Below, in pieces: positions 26,747 through 36,550 of a stretch of DNA of 64,000 nucleotides. The position numbers were made by a program, and so were the translations under genes. The stretch comes from JAYOFM01 sp038117225. Lineage in GTDB: Bacteria; Pseudomonadota; Alphaproteobacteria; Rhodospirillales; Casp-alpha2. The DNA lies in contig JAYOFM010000004.1 of NCBI GenBank assembly GCA_038117225.1, positions 1 through 64,000 on the forward strand. The letters run 5' to 3'. How positions within the stretch are numbered: the first letter of the stretch is position 1; the number at the start of each line of letters is the position of its first letter. Under the pieces are notes generated by a model. The model was not told where the DNA came from, ran no database searches, and was given only the letters and a program-made list of their open reading frames with translations.

Positions 26747-28267
26747 CTAAACGCCCAGCAGCGGCCAATAGAGCGCCGCGCCAGCCAACATCATCACCGT
26801 GGACATGACCGCCATCTTCCAGCCGACCTTCAAAAAATCCGTCGTCTTCAAGTATCCCGCCGCGTAGACAATGGTGCACGCCGGCGTGCCGACCACGGTC
26901 AAATAGGCAAACGCCGACGAGATCGCGGTAATGAAGCCGAGGATAATCGGGCTTTCATTCGCCACCACCGCCATCTTCAAGACGATCGGCCCGAGCACCG
27001 CGACCGCCGCTCCATTGGACATGGTGTTGGTGACACCGGTGGTCAACACGGAAACCGCCGCCCATAATCCGATACCATGATCGGCGCCAAACGGTGCCAA
27101 CCAAGAGAGGAACGATTCCGCGATCCAGATCGCCGCGCCGGTTTCCTTCATCTGCACGCCAAGCGAAATCGCCGCCGCGTAGAGCAACACGACGCCCCAA
27201 TTGACCCCGGAATTGATGTCCTCCCAACGCACCAGACCGGCGACCAGGAAGCAGATGGCACCCATCACCGCCACCGTGCCCATGCCGAGGTCAGCGGACA
27301 GCGTGATCCATCCGGTCAGCACCAGGGCGAAGATGGCGATGGCAACCCAATCCGAGGGTTTCATCGGGCCTTCCAACTCGACCTGGGTGCGCAACTTCAC
27401 GCAGGCGCGGGACAGGTCGCGATATTCCGGCCGGAATGTCATCAGCAGGATCGCCGTGACCATGGGCAGCTGCAACAGGAACATTGGGTAGGCGTAGAGC
27501 ATCCATTTCAGGTAGTCGACGAGATAGATGGCGGTGCTCGGATCGTCCGCGTTGTAGAAGAACTCCTTCCAATAGCCGATCATGATGGCGTTGCGCGCGC
27601 CGCCAGACGGCGTACCGATACCGGCGACCGAACAACCGTAGGATATGGAGAACAGAACCACCGCCGCCAGGTTTCTGACCTTGTGCGGGTCGTCGGATGT
27701 CAACGTGATCAAGGTAATACCGACGGGCAGCATCATCGCCGCCACCGTGTGTTCACCGACGAACGACGCCAGGACACCGGACACGACTGATATCCCGAGG
27801 CAGATACGCGACGTCTTGGTCCCGGTGATGCGAACGATGAACCAGGCAATGCGTCTGTCGAGCTTTTGGCGCACGACGGCGACGGCGAGCATTAACGAGC
27901 CCATGATAAACAACACGCTGTCGGTCATCAGGCTGCGCGCCACTTCGGTCGAGCCCAGCCCAAGCAGGACGACCTGACCGACAATGATCATCAACGCCAC
28001 CGTCGGCAGCGGCACGGGTTCGGTGACGAACAGGATCGTCGCCACCACGGACATGGTCAGTACCACCATGCCTTCTTCCGTCAGTCCGGCCGGACGCGGC
28101 ATCACCAACATGACCGCGCCGATGGCCATGGCAATGAAGAACCAGCGTTTTTCCCAGAAATAATACAGATTGAGCGTTCGCGTGATGCGGCCGAGGCTGG
28201 GCACCGGCGCAACCCGCCGCACACTCCGCGCTGCCAGTCCTGCTAGCGTATTCCGTGCATCGGCCAC
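26747..28267 (-). CDS. SLC13/DASS-family anion:sodium symporter
   Basis: A 506-aa membrane protein with about 11-12 hydrophobic segments. Family features include a conserved SISYGCSVAGIGTPSGG motif near residue 205, matching the DASS SNT-type substrate loop, and a second loop near residue 400 reading TTGVTNTMSNGAAVAVLGPI with the expected TNTMSNGA. Substrates in the family are dicarboxylates, citrate or sulfate. The SNT signatures place it firmly in DASS, but the substrate is unknown; proximity to sulfur genes makes sulfate or a sulfonate possible. First gene of an operon with a USP. Confidence 0.9.
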   Translation of the reverse strand: MADARNTLAGLAARSVRRVAPVPSLGRITRTLNLYYFWEKRWFFIAMAIGAVMLVMPRPAGLTEEGMVVLTMSVVATILFVTEPVPLPTVALMIIVGQVVLLGLGSTEVARSLMTDSVLFIMGSLMLAVAVVRQKLDRRIAWFIVRITGTKTSRICLGISVVSGVLASFVGEHTVAAMMLPVGITLITLTSDDPHKVRNLAAVVLFSISYGCSVAGIGTPSGGARNAIMIGYWKEFFYNADDPSTAIYLVDYLKWMLYAYPMFLLQLPMVTAILLMTFRPEYRDLSRACVKLRTQVELEGPMKPSDWVAIAIFALVLTGWITLSADLGMGTVAVMGAICFLVAGLVRWEDINSGVNWGVVLLYAAAISLGVQMKETGAAIWIAESFLSWLAPFGADHGIGLWAAVSVLTTGVTNTMSNGAAVAVLGPIVLKMAVVANESPIILGFITAISSAFAYLTVVGTPACTIVYAAGYLKTTDFLKVGWKMAVMSTVMMLAGAALYWPLLGV

Positions 28268-28325
28268 GGTGTTCCCCGGATCCCAGCGTCGCCGCCATGT
28301 GGCGGCGAAACAGGTTCAAATTACC

Positions 28326-28982
28326 CTAGGAGTTTGTTTTAGCAGCATTCCGCAAGGCGGCGATAGTGGCCTGGTAATCATCGCCCATGAAGACCGCGCT
28401 GCCGGCGACCACGACATCGGCGCCCGCGGCGGCGACACGACCGATGGTTTCCACGTTGACGCCGCCGTCGACCTCGAGTTCGACGGGCCGGTCACCGATC
28501 ATGGCACGCAACCGCTCGATCTTCGGCAATTGCGCCTCGATGAAGCTTTGGCCGCCGAAACCCGGGTTGACGGTCATCACCAGGATCAGGTCGAGTTTGT
28601 CCATGACGTAGTCGAGAACGGTTTCCGGCGTCCCCGGATTCAGCGACGCACCGGCCTTGCAACCCAGATCACGGATCATCTGCAGGGAGCGGTCCAGATG
28701 GCGGTCGGCTTCCACGTGCACGGTGATGATATCCGCGCCGGCCTTGGCATAGGATTCCAGATGCGGTTGCGCCGGGTCGATCATGAGATGTACATCGAAC
28801 GGCTTTTTCGTGGTCTTGCGGATCATCTCGATGACCGGCGGACCGAAGGTCAGATTGGGGACGAAATGGCCATCCATGACATCGACGTGGATGTAATCGC
28901 AGCCAGCGGCGTCAATGGCGGCGATCTCCTCGCCCAGGCGCGAGAAATCGGACGCCAGGATAGACGGCGCGATCTTCACCAT
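28326..28982 (-). CDS. rpe: Ribulose-phosphate 3-epimerase
   Basis: A 218-aa TIM-barrel enzyme that interconverts ribulose 5-phosphate and xylulose 5-phosphate. Signatures: [16 protein letters not shown] at the N-terminus, the metal-site [29 protein letters not shown] near residue 145, and EVDGGVN around residue 175. The start at 28982 has a strong GGGGAGGG ribosome-binding site; the earlier in-frame ATG would add 20 residues absent from the family. It lies 25 bases downstream of fba in a tkt-fba-rpe series. Confidence 0.96.
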   Translation of the reverse strand: MVKIAPSILASDFSRLGEEIAAIDAAGCDYIHVDVMDGHFVPNLTFGPPVIEMIRKTTKKPFDVHLMIDPAQPHLESYAKAGADIITVHVEADRHLDRSLQMIRDLGCKAGASLNPGTPETVLDYVMDKLDLILVMTVNPGFGGQSFIEAQLPKIERLRAMIGDRPVELEVDGGVNVETIGRVAAAGADVVVAGSAVFMGDDYQATIAALRNAAKTNS

Positions 28983-29007
28983 GGCCGCGCCCTCCCCTCG
29001 CCGTCCC

Positions 29008-30072
29008 TCAATGAACCGTCGGGTCGAGCGACCCATCGGCATAACGCTTGGCCATTTCCGACAATGGCAATGCCTTGATCTTCGACGCCTGACCGGCGCA
29101 CGCGAAGCGCTCGAAGCGGTCGATGCAGACCGCTTCCATGGCCGCGATGGCCGGCTTCAGGTAGCTGCGCGGATCGAATTCGGCTTTCTTCTCGAACAGG
29201 ACCTTGCGAATCTGGCCGGTGATGGCGAGGCGGTTGTCGGTGTCGATGTTGACCTTGCGCACGCCGTTCTTGATGCCGACCTCGATTTCCTCGACCGGAA
29301 CACCGTAGGTTTGCGGCATTTCGCCACCATTGGCATTGATGATGTCCTGCAGTTCCTGCGGCACCGAGGACGAACCATGCATGACCAGATGAGTGTCCGG
29401 CAACTTGGCATGGATGGCCTTGACCACGTCCATGGCCAGAATGTCGCCGGTCGGCTTGCGGGTGAACTTGTAGGCACCGTGCGACGTGCCGATGGCGACG
29501 GCCAACGCGTCGACCTTGGTGCGCTTGACGAAATCGGCGGCTTCGTCCGGGTCGGTGAGTAGCATGTCCTTGGACAGCGCGCCCTCGAAGCCGTGGCCGT
29601 CCTCCTTGTCGCCCTCGCCGGTTTCCAGCGAGCCCAAACAGCCCAGTTCGCCCTCCACCGAGACACCGACAAGGTGGGCCATGTCGACAACGCGGCGCGT
29701 GGTGTCGACGTTATAGTCGTACGAAGCCGGCGTCTTGGCATCTTCTTCCAGCGAGCCGTCCATCATCACCGAGGTGAAACCGTTGGTCATCGCGGACATG
29801 CAGGTGGCGGCGTTGTTGCCGTGGTCCTGATGCATGCAGACGGGAATATCCGGATACATTTCCGTCGCCGCCAGGATGAGATGGCGCAACACGATGTCGT
29901 TGGCATAATTCCGGGCGCCGCGGCTGGCCTGCATGATGACCGGGCTGTCGGTCTTCTGGGCCGCCGCCATGATGGCGAGCATCTGTTCCATGTTGTTGAT
30001 ATTGAATGCGGGCATGCCGTAATCATTTTCAGCCGCATGGTCGAGAAGTTGCCGCAACGAAACCAATGCCAT
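29008..30072 (-). CDS. fba: Class II fructose-bisphosphate aldolase
   Basis: A 354-aa zinc-dependent aldolase. Signatures: [20 protein letters not shown] near the N-terminus, [15 protein letters not shown] with the zinc and catalytic residues (QDHG), [22 protein letters not shown] and [10 protein letters not shown]. Length and the [15 protein letters not shown] N-terminus fit the CbbA-type (class IIB) branch. The start at 30072 has GGGAG eight bases upstream. Between tkt (44-base gap) and rpe (25-base gap). Serves glycolysis/gluconeogenesis, possibly sedoheptulose-bisphosphate cleavage. Confidence 0.95.
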   Translation of the reverse strand: MALVSLRQLLDHAAENDYGMPAFNINNMEQMLAIMAAAQKTDSPVIMQASRGARNYANDIVLRHLILAATEMYPDIPVCMHQDHGNNAATCMSAMTNGFTSVMMDGSLEEDAKTPASYDYNVDTTRRVVDMAHLVGVSVEGELGCLGSLETGEGDKEDGHGFEGALSKDMLLTDPDEAADFVKRTKVDALAVAIGTSHGAYKFTRKPTGDILAMDVVKAIHAKLPDTHLVMHGSSSVPQELQDIINANGGEMPQTYGVPVEEIEVGIKNGVRKVNIDTDNRLAITGQIRKVLFEKKAEFDPRSYLKPAIAAMEAVCIDRFERFACAGQASKIKALPLSEMAKRYADGSLDPTVH

Positions 30073-30116
30073 TGTTTTATCTCCCTGCTGTCCCGAACGG
30101 TTGCCGCGTGGCTGCG

Positions 30117-32138
30117 TCAGAGCCGCTCGCGTGCCGCCGCGACGACTGCCTCGGCGGTGATGCCGAAATCCTCGAAGAGCTGTTCCGCCGGCGCCGAGGC
30201 ACCGAAGCCCGGCATGCCGACGAACGCGCCGCCCGATCCGATATAACGGTCCCAGCCCATGGAAACGGCCGCTTCGACGGCGACCCGCACGGTTCCGGGG
30301 CCAAGCACGCGATCGCGATAGCCGGCGTCCTGATCCTCGAACAACTCCCAGCACGGCATGGAAACCACGGCGGTGCCGATGCCATCGGCTTCCAGCGCAT
30401 CGCGCGCGGCCACGGCGATGGAAACTTCTGAGCCGGTCGACAGCAGCGTCACCTTGCGCTCGCCGGCCGCGGCCTCACGCAGGACGTAGGCGCCCTGGCC
30501 ACACAGGTTTTCCGCCGTGTGGTCGGTGCGTAGCGTCGGCACCCCTTGGCGAGTCAGCGCCATGCCGGCGGGACCGTCCATATTCTCCAACGCGATTGCC
30601 CAGCACTCGGCCGCCTCGACGGCGTCGCAGGGTCGGTAGACTCGGAAATTCGGCGTCGCCCGCAGCATGGCCAGCGTTTCCACGGCCTGGTGGGTCGGGC
30701 CGTCCTCGCCGAGACCAATGGAATCATGGGTCAGCACATAGACCACCCGCTGGCCCATCAGCGCCGACAGCCGCATGGCGCCGCGCATGTAGTCAGCGAA
30801 GACCAGGAATGTGCCGCCGTAGGGAATGATTCCGCCGTGCAGCGCCATGCCGTTCATGGCCGCCGCCATGCCGTGTTCGCGGACACCATAGTGAACATAG
30901 CGGCCACTGAAATCGTCCGGCGTGATCGGCTGGGTCGATGGGGTCTTGGTGTTGACCGACCCGGTCAGGTCGGCGGAACCGCCGATTAGTTCCGGGATCG
31001 CCTCGGTCAGTACCGTCAATGCCTCGCCCGAGGCCTTGCGCGTCGCCCACTTGGGCTGCTCGTCGGAAATCCGCTTCTTGTGCGCGACGATGGCATCGTG
31101 CCAACCGGCCGGCAGTTGGCCGGCGGCGAGCCGTTTGAACTCGCTCGCGGCATCACCCGTGGCGGCATCGAGTCGGCCCTGCCAGGCCGACCGTGCCGCC
31201 GCACCGCGTCCACCGGCCCCGCGCCAGGCGCCGAGCACATCGTCCGGAACCACGAATGGCGCGTGCGGCCAGCCGAGCGCCGAGCGCGCGCCGGCGATTT
31301 CCTCGTCGCCGAGCGGGCTGCCATGAGTCGATGACGTGCCCGCCTTGGTCGGCGCGCCGAAACCGATAGTGGTGCGACACGCGATCATCGACGGTTTGTC
31401 GCTGGCCCGCGCTTTTTCAATGGCGCCGGCAATGGCGTCCGGGTCATGGCCGTCGACGCCGAGGACGTGCCAGCCCGAGGCCTGGAAACGCGCCATCTGA
31501 TCGTCGCTTTCGGCCATGCTGGTCGGCCCGTCGATACAGATTTTATTGTCATCGAACAGCACGATCAGCTTCGACAGCCGCAGGTGGCCTGCCATCGATA
31601 TGGCCTCGTGGCTGATGCCTTCCATCAAGCAGCCGTCCCCGGCAATGACGTAGGTGTGGTGATCGACCAGATCGTCCCCGAAGCGGTTATTCATTAGCCG
31701 CTCGGCCAAGGCCATGCCGACCGCGTTGGCGATGCCCTGGCCCAGCGGGCCGGTCGTCGTTTCTATTCCGTCGGCATGGCCATATTCCGGGTGCCCCGCC
31801 GTGCGCGCGCCGAGCTGGCGGAAATTGCGAATTTCGTCGATCGTCATGTCGGCGTAACCGGTCAAATGCAGCAGCGCATAGAGCAGCATCGAGCCGTGAC
31901 CGGCCGACAGGATGAAACGATCCCGGTCCGGCCAATCGGCGGCCGCCGGATCGAATTTCAGGAACCGCGTGAACAGCACCGTCGCCACATCGGCCATGCC
32001 CATCGGCATGCCCGGGTGGCCGGAATTCGCCTGCTGCACCGCATCGGCGGAAAGGAAGCGAATGGCGTTCGCCATGTCTTGGTGGGAAGCACCGCCCAAC
32101 GCTGGGGTCGCCGTGCCATCGGCAGCCGAATCGTCCAT
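30117..32138 (-). CDS. tkt: Transketolase
   Basis: A 673-aa thiamine-diphosphate enzyme. Signatures: [31 protein letters not shown], the ThDP-binding [13 protein letters not shown] motif followed by N residues, [21 protein letters not shown], and the C-terminal [17 protein letters not shown] with catalytic Glu and [15 protein letters not shown]. Full length, with normal domain order (PP, Pyr, C-terminal). First gene of tkt-fba-rpe; gap and pgk, which commonly sit between tkt and fba in Alphaproteobacteria, are absent here. The XRE gene upstream is separated by a hairpin. Confidence 0.96.
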   Translation of the reverse strand: MDDSAADGTATPALGGASHQDMANAIRFLSADAVQQANSGHPGMPMGMADVATVLFTRFLKFDPAAADWPDRDRFILSAGHGSMLLYALLHLTGYADMTIDEIRNFRQLGARTAGHPEYGHADGIETTTGPLGQGIANAVGMALAERLMNNRFGDDLVDHHTYVIAGDGCLMEGISHEAISMAGHLRLSKLIVLFDDNKICIDGPTSMAESDDQMARFQASGWHVLGVDGHDPDAIAGAIEKARASDKPSMIACRTTIGFGAPTKAGTSSTHGSPLGDEEIAGARSALGWPHAPFVVPDDVLGAWRGAGGRGAAARSAWQGRLDAATGDAASEFKRLAAGQLPAGWHDAIVAHKKRISDEQPKWATRKASGEALTVLTEAIPELIGGSADLTGSVNTKTPSTQPITPDDFSGRYVHYGVREHGMAAAMNGMALHGGIIPYGGTFLVFADYMRGAMRLSALMGQRVVYVLTHDSIGLGEDGPTHQAVETLAMLRATPNFRVYRPCDAVEAAECWAIALENMDGPAGMALTRQGVPTLRTDHTAENLCGQGAYVLREAAAGERKVTLLSTGSEVSIAVAARDALEADGIGTAVVSMPCWELFEDQDAGYRDRVLGPGTVRVAVEAAVSMGWDRYIGSGGAFVGMPGFGASAPAEQLFEDFGITAEAVVAAARERL

Positions 32139-32252
32139 TCAATCTCTCTCTCGGCGGGGTCCCCAGAAACGCCGCTCACGCCGTATTCAAGTTGCGCCGC
32201 GCCCTGCCCAGCACCGACGCGGCATGAATACCGTCATTGCGCCAACAGGGCA

Positions 32253-32279
32253 AGGACGCCCGGTGTTATCGGGCGTCCT
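32253..32279 (-). terminator. Hairpin between the XRE gene and tkt
   Basis: A perfect 10-bp stem, AGGACGCCCG / CGGGCGTCCT, with a 7-base loop, 29 bases after the XRE gene's stop on the minus strand and upstream of tkt. No T tract follows on either strand. It probably ends the XRE transcript or stabilises its 3' end. Confidence 0.5.
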
Positions 32280-32307
32280 GGCGAACGCTGCTAAATGGCC
32301 ATGAAGA

Positions 32308-32811
32308 TTAACCCGCGTAGGCGCCGGACAAATTAGTCACCAGATCGTAAATGACCTGACGGCGTTTCGGATCGGCGATGCGATAGTAGGCGCGGACCAG
32401 TTCCAAGGTCTCCCGGCGATCCATGGTGCCCAATTCCGGCGGCGCGGATTTGTGGTACTCCATGCCGACCGCGTAGGCGCCGGCCGGGGTCGCCAGTTCC
32501 TTGGGCATTTCCTCGAAGAAGTAGGCGACCGGCACGTCGAGGATACGCGAGAATTCATACAGCCGGCTGGCCCCGACACGGTTGGCGCCGCGCTCATATT
32601 TCTGCACCTGCTGGAACGTCAATTCGACGGCCTCGCCGAGCTTTTCCTGGCTGATGCCCAGAAGCATGCGACGGGCGCGCAGGCGATTACCGACGTGAAT
32701 ATCGATGGGATTGGATATCCCGGGCGGCAACCGGACCGGCTTGCCCGCCTTTTTCCGGCTGGTTTTCATTTTCTTTGCTGCTCGTTTCTTGACCGGTGGC
32801 ATCGTCTTCAT
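32308..32811 (-). CDS. XRE-family transcriptional regulator
   Basis: A 167-aa regulator. A Lys-rich tail (about residues 1-30) precedes a Cro/C1-type helix-turn-helix at about 42-100 ([20 protein letters not shown] ... [17 protein letters not shown]). A C-terminal region follows containing [12 protein letters not shown] and, further on, [20 protein letters not shown]. This is the common alphaproteobacterial XRE type with a short regulatory tail. Target genes unknown. A CATGAC-N5-GTCATG inverted repeat about 90 bases upstream, in the divergent region with bolA, is a candidate autoregulatory site. Confidence 0.9.
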   Translation of the reverse strand: MKTMPPVKKRAAKKMKTSRKKAGKPVRLPPGISNPIDIHVGNRLRARRMLLGISQEKLGEAVELTFQQVQKYERGANRVGASRLYEFSRILDVPVAYFFEEMPKELATPAGAYAVGMEYHKSAPPELGTMDRRETLELVRAYYRIADPKRRQVIYDLVTNLSGAYAG

Positions 32812-32898
32812 CTTCCCTTTTTACCCGCCTCTTGAATACGCTTTATTCTATGTCCGTGACCATACCCTTACAATAGGATGAGTATCATTGTTTCTCAC

Positions 32899-32915
32899 CA
32901 TGACACCTAGTCATG
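32899..32915. promoter_or_regulatory. Inverted repeat in the XRE/bolA divergent region
   Basis: CATGAC-ACCTA-GTCATG is a perfect 6-bp inverted repeat with an odd 5-base centre, 88 bases upstream of the XRE start and 76 bases upstream of bolA. It suits a dimeric helix-turn-helix regulator and is placed to control both genes. Operator function is inferred. Confidence 0.35.
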
Positions 32916-32990
32916 ACCGACGAGGCCTTGAGACCGGCGGCGTCGCGCCCTACATGTAGACGGAACGTTTATCACCCAAGGGATCAGCAG

Positions 32991-33311
32991 ATGACCGTCC
33001 AAGCCACGATCGAACGCAAGCTCGTCGAGAACCTGTCGCCGGCCCACCTTGAGGTGATCAACGAAAGCCATATGCACAGCGTTCCGCCGGGGTCCGAATC
33101 ACATTTCAAGGTCATCGTCGTGACCGATTCTTTCGCCGATCAACGTCTGGTGCAGCGCCATCAGGCGGTCAACGCGGTGCTCGCCGATGAACTGGCCGGA
33201 CCGTTGCACGCCCTCAGCATGGAAACCCTGACGCCCGACGAATGGCGCGCGCGCGGCGGCAAAACCTTCAACTCTCCGGATTGCCACGGCGGCAGCAAGG
33301 CCGACCTATAA
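32991..33311 (+). CDS. BolA-family protein
   Basis: A 106-aa BolA-fold protein. The conserved HxxH-type region is present: NESHMHSVPPGSESHFKVIV, followed by RLVQRHQAVNAVLADEL and the C-terminal histidine in CHGG. BolA proteins bind iron-sulfur clusters with monothiol glutaredoxins and can bind DNA. I chose the ATG at 32991, with AAGGGA upstream, over an open frame from 32913. Divergent from the XRE gene. Without neighbouring glutaredoxin genes, the subfamily (BolA or IbaG) is not decided. Confidence 0.9.
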   Translation: MTVQATIERKLVENLSPAHLEVINESHMHSVPPGSESHFKVIVVTDSFADQRLVQRHQAVNAVLADELAGPLHALSMETLTPDEWRARGGKTFNSPDCHGGSKADL

Positions 33312-33320
33312 GGCCGCCCG

Positions 33321-34433
33321 TTACGCCTTCGGCTTCAGCAACGCGCGAAAGCCGGCTTCGTCGACGACCGGGATTTTTACCAGCGCCAGATTTTCCTCCA
33401 CGTGGTTGGCTTCCTTCATACCGACCAGGGCCGCCGCGAGGTCGGGCGCCGAGCGGGTAAACTGCAGCGCCGCCTGCGCGATCGTGCCCCCCGGCGGACC
33501 CAGATAAGCCGCCAGCTTATCGTCCAGTTTGGTGATGCGGCCCTGCCCGATGGCGCCGCTGGCGACCGGCCAGAGACCGAGTGTGCGCGCCGCCCGCAGC
33601 GGTGTCTGGGTATCCTTTTCGATGATTTGCACGCGGCGGCGCACCGCTTCCGGCATGCTCAGGTTGAGCGGCAACTGCACATAGCGGAAATGATCATGGT
33701 CGCCGCCCTTGACCTCTCGTGCCGCGGCGATCGCCAAGTCCCTGGCGCGGGCCAGCGATACGTGCCCCTTTTCATCGGGCGGTACGCGCAACCCGTTCCA
33801 GGTGGCGAGGCCATAGGCACGAATACGACCGTCGGCAACGGCGCCTTCGAGCATGCGAAAAGCAGCGCCCAGACGCTGGTCAAAGGTTTCCCGGTCGACC
33901 GCGCCAAGCTGCGACTCTGGATTGTGGATGTAGTAAACGTCGATGGTCTCCAGTCCAAGATTGCGGCGGCTCTGTTCCAGTTGATGGGTCAGATAATCCG
34001 GATGCATGCAGTGGCTGTTACCGGCCAGATCCGCCGCGCCGACGGGGCTATCCGTGTCGGCGACAAACGTGTCGTTGAACCATGCCGCCCCGTGGGGCAG
34101 GAAGCCGCCCTTGGTGCAGACCACCACCTCGTCGCGCGATACCACCCCCTCACCGATGGCGCGGGCCAGGGCCGCCCCGGCACTGCGTTCGCCGCGCTCG
34201 CGTCGGTAGTTGGCCGCCGAGTCGACGACGTTGACGCCACCACCAAGACACCCGACGATCGCCGAGGCGACCAACTCATCCGTCGCTTCGTCCAAGTTTC
34301 CCAGGTACGTGCCGATGCCGATCGACGACCACGTCATACCATCGACCGTGCGAAAATGACCCGCCGCCGCATCGCCGATGCGCGCCGCGTACCGTGCCGT
34401 TCCCTGCGCCGTGGCGTGGCCTGAAATGGGCAT
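33321..34433 (-). CDS. Aldo/keto reductase
   Basis: A 370-aa protein of the aldo/keto reductase superfamily. The tetrad is visible: Asp and Tyr in NVVDSAANYR, Lys in VVVCTKGG, His in VYYIHNPESQ. The start at 34433 is supported by GGAGG on the minus strand. A segment GFLPHGAAWFNDTFVADTDSPVGAADLAGNSHCMH is longer than usual and typical of a bacterial AKR subgroup of about 360-370 residues. Catalyses NADPH-linked carbonyl reduction or alcohol oxidation; substrate unknown. Convergent with bolA (9-base gap) and divergent from the TPR/Sel1 gene. Confidence 0.88.
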   Translation of the reverse strand: MPISGHATAQGTARYAARIGDAAAGHFRTVDGMTWSSIGIGTYLGNLDEATDELVASAIVGCLGGGVNVVDSAANYRRERGERSAGAALARAIGEGVVSRDEVVVCTKGGFLPHGAAWFNDTFVADTDSPVGAADLAGNSHCMHPDYLTHQLEQSRRNLGLETIDVYYIHNPESQLGAVDRETFDQRLGAAFRMLEGAVADGRIRAYGLATWNGLRVPPDEKGHVSLARARDLAIAAAREVKGGDHDHFRYVQLPLNLSMPEAVRRRVQIIEKDTQTPLRAARTLGLWPVASGAIGQGRITKLDDKLAAYLGPPGGTIAQAALQFTRSAPDLAAALVGMKEANHVEENLALVKIPVVDEAGFRALLKPKA

Positions 34434-34497
34434 CCGTGTCCTCCGGTTTTGCTGCCGAGCGGCGCCATCCTAGCGCCGATGCGGCTATTTACGTAGC

Positions 34498-35184
34498 ATG
34501 CACCGCATGAGAAATGCTGTCCGTTTATTTCTGGCCATCGGTATCGGTATAGCGAGCCTTCCACCAACGGCGAGCGCGGACGTAACCGAAACCTGCGCCA
34601 TGGCGTGGGGGGACGCGTCGCGCGCCGCCTGCCGCCGGATACCCGAAACGACGACCCGCGATGTCGCCGTCTTGCGCCCCCTCGCCGGTGCGTTCATCGC
34701 CGATGGGGATTTTGACGGCGCCATCGTCGTCTATGAAATCGTCCTGCGGTCACAACCGGACGACCCGCAAGCGCTTTATGATCTCGCCGGCACCCTGGCC
34801 TTCGTGCGGCGTTACGGCGAAGCCGCCATATTGTTCGAGCGGCTCGGAACCCTGCGGCCGGACGATGTGGAAGTGCAGCGATCACTCGCCGTGGTCTATG
34901 GGCATCTCGGCAGACAGGACGATAAACGAGCCGCCCTGGCACGCGCGGCGGCGCTGGGCGATGCGACCGCCATGGTCGATCTCGCCCGCCACCATGGCGA
35001 AGGCAAACACGCCGATCCGGAGCTCGCCATCACCTGGCTGGAAAAAGCCGCCAACGCGGGGCACCTTGGCGCGATGCGCCGGCTGGTCGAAATTTATCGG
35101 ATAGGTCTTTTGGGCCAATCCGCCGATCCGACGCGCGCCACCCTGTGGGCCGAACGATACGCCGCCATTCGCCGCGAAGAGTGA
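34498..35184 (+). CDS. Secreted TPR/Sel1-repeat protein
   Basis: A 228-aa protein with a signal peptide (RLFLAIGIGIASLPPTASA). Two TPR units (about residues 60-130, DGDFDGAIVVYEIVLRSQPD and FVRRYGEAAILFERLGTL) are followed by two Sel1-like units (about 145-220: GDATAMVDLARHHGEGKHAD, GHLGAMRRLVEIYRIGLLGQ). Such proteins scaffold partners in the periplasm. A second in-frame ATG at 34507 could be the start. A 73-base gap separates it from the DUF2336 gene on the same strand. Confidence 0.8.
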   Translation: MHRMRNAVRLFLAIGIGIASLPPTASADVTETCAMAWGDASRAACRRIPETTTRDVAVLRPLAGAFIADGDFDGAIVVYEIVLRSQPDDPQALYDLAGTLAFVRRYGEAAILFERLGTLRPDDVEVQRSLAVVYGHLGRQDDKRAALARAAALGDATAMVDLARHHGEGKHADPELAITWLEKAANAGHLGAMRRLVEIYRIGLLGQSADPTRATLWAERYAAIRREE

Positions 35185-35257
35185 CGGGAACCATTCGCAG
35201 TGGCCGCGCGAATGCTATGATGTGATTTCGATAGACGACGGGGAAAGTGACGAAAGC

Positions 35258-36550
35258 ATGGTGCTGTCCTGGGTCCTCGGCAATCTCGGCAAGCGCAAGA
35301 AGGGCAAACCGAGCAAGCCGGCGCCACCGTACGAGGAAGCGAAGCGTATTGCCGCCGAGGGTAATGCGAAGAAGCGCTCTTGGCTCGCCCGGTTCGAGGA
35401 CTTGGCGCCGGAAATTCTGTACTTCTTCGCCAGCGATAAGTCGGCCGAGGTGCGCCGCGCCGCCGCCGCCAATGACGGCACGCCCCTGCAAGCGGACCTA
35501 TTGCTGGCTCGTGACGTCGACGACCAGGTGCGCACCGAGCTGGCGCAGAAAATTGGCCGCCTCGTCCCCTCGCTGACGGACGACGAAAACGAAAAACTGA
35601 CGACCATGGCCTTTCAGGTTCTGGAAATCCTCGCGCAGGATGAGCTGCCCCGAGAGCGCGCCATCATCTCCGAGGAAATCAAGTATCTCGCCAATGTTCC
35701 CAAATTGGTGGTGAAACGCCTCGCCCACGACCTGGAACAGACCGTGTCAACGCCCGTGCTGGAGTATTCACCCTTGCTGAGCGAGCAGGAACTGCTGCAG
35801 ATCATCGCCGGCGGCGTACAGGGCGGCGCCCTGGAAGCCATCGCGCGACGGCGCGGCATTTCCGAACGGGTTTCGGATGCCGTCGTCGCGGAAGAAGTGC
35901 CAGGGGCGACGACCGAGCTATTGCGCAACGACACCGCCTCGATCAGCGAGAAGGCCCTCGACGCCATTGCCATCTCCGCCGAGGACAAGCCCGAGATGCA
36001 CAAGCCTCTGGTCAATCGCGCCAGCCTGTCCATGTCGACGATCCGCCGCATCGCCACCTTCGTCTCCAATGCGCTGCTGGAAGACCTGATCAGCGTTCAC
36101 AATGTCGGCGAGGATGTGGCCAAGGATCTGCGCATGACCGTGCGTCTGCGCATCGAAAGCGGCAAGGATACAACCGGCAAGAAAAAGAAGAAGAAAAAGA
36201 AAGGGGAATCGCCGAAGGATCGCGCCATCGCGATGCTTAAAGAAAAAAAATTGAACGAGGACGCGCTGATCGATGCCCTCGACGAAGGCGAAGTGGACTT
36301 TGTTCGCTACGGCTTGGCGTTGCTGGCGCGGCTCGACATGGAAACGACCTTGCGCATGCTCGATAGCGATAACGGCAAGGCGGTTACAGCACTGGTTTGG
36401 AAAGCCGGACTCAGCATGGCGTTCGCCGTCTCCGTGCAACGTCGGATCGCGCACATTCCGCCCAGGAGCATGACCAAGGAAACGGCCAACAGCGATTTCC
36501 CGTTGGAGCAGAAAGAGATGGAATGGTTTCTCGATTACTTCAGCGAGTAA
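35258..36550 (+). CDS. DUF2336 domain protein
   Basis: A 430-aa soluble, alpha-helical protein of the DUF2336 family, a HEAT-like repeat domain found in Alphaproteobacteria. Recognisable repeats include SAEVRRAAAANDGTP, DDQVRTELAQKIGRL and LARLDMETTLRML. An uninterrupted run of eight lysines (residues ~305-312) divides the protein. I chose the ATG at 35258; an upstream GTG at 35222 is possible. DUF2336 is of unknown function. Its last 28 bases overlap the start of the EipA-like gene, so the two are cotranscribed. Confidence 0.82.
   Translation: MVLSWVLGNLGKRKKGKPSKPAPPYEEAKRIAAEGNAKKRSWLARFEDLAPEILYFFASDKSAEVRRAAAANDGTPLQADLLLARDVDDQVRTELAQKIGRLVPSLTDDENEKLTTMAFQVLEILAQDELPRERAIISEEIKYLANVPKLVVKRLAHDLEQTVSTPVLEYSPLLSEQELLQIIAGGVQGGALEAIARRRGISERVSDAVVAEEVPGATTELLRNDTASISEKALDAIAISAEDKPEMHKPLVNRASLSMSTIRRIATFVSNALLEDLISVHNVGEDVAKDLRMTVRLRIESGKDTTGKKKKKKKKGESPKDRAIAMLKEKKLNEDALIDALDEGEVDFVRYGLALLARLDMETTLRMLDSDNGKAVTALVWKAGLSMAFAVSVQRRIAHIPPRSMTKETANSDFPLEQKEMEWFLDYFSE

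Noticed and set aside
28326..32138. Calvin-cycle operon
   Set aside because: tkt, fba and rpe alone serve the pentose phosphate pathway and glycolysis; no RuBisCO, phosphoribulokinase or CbbR is present.
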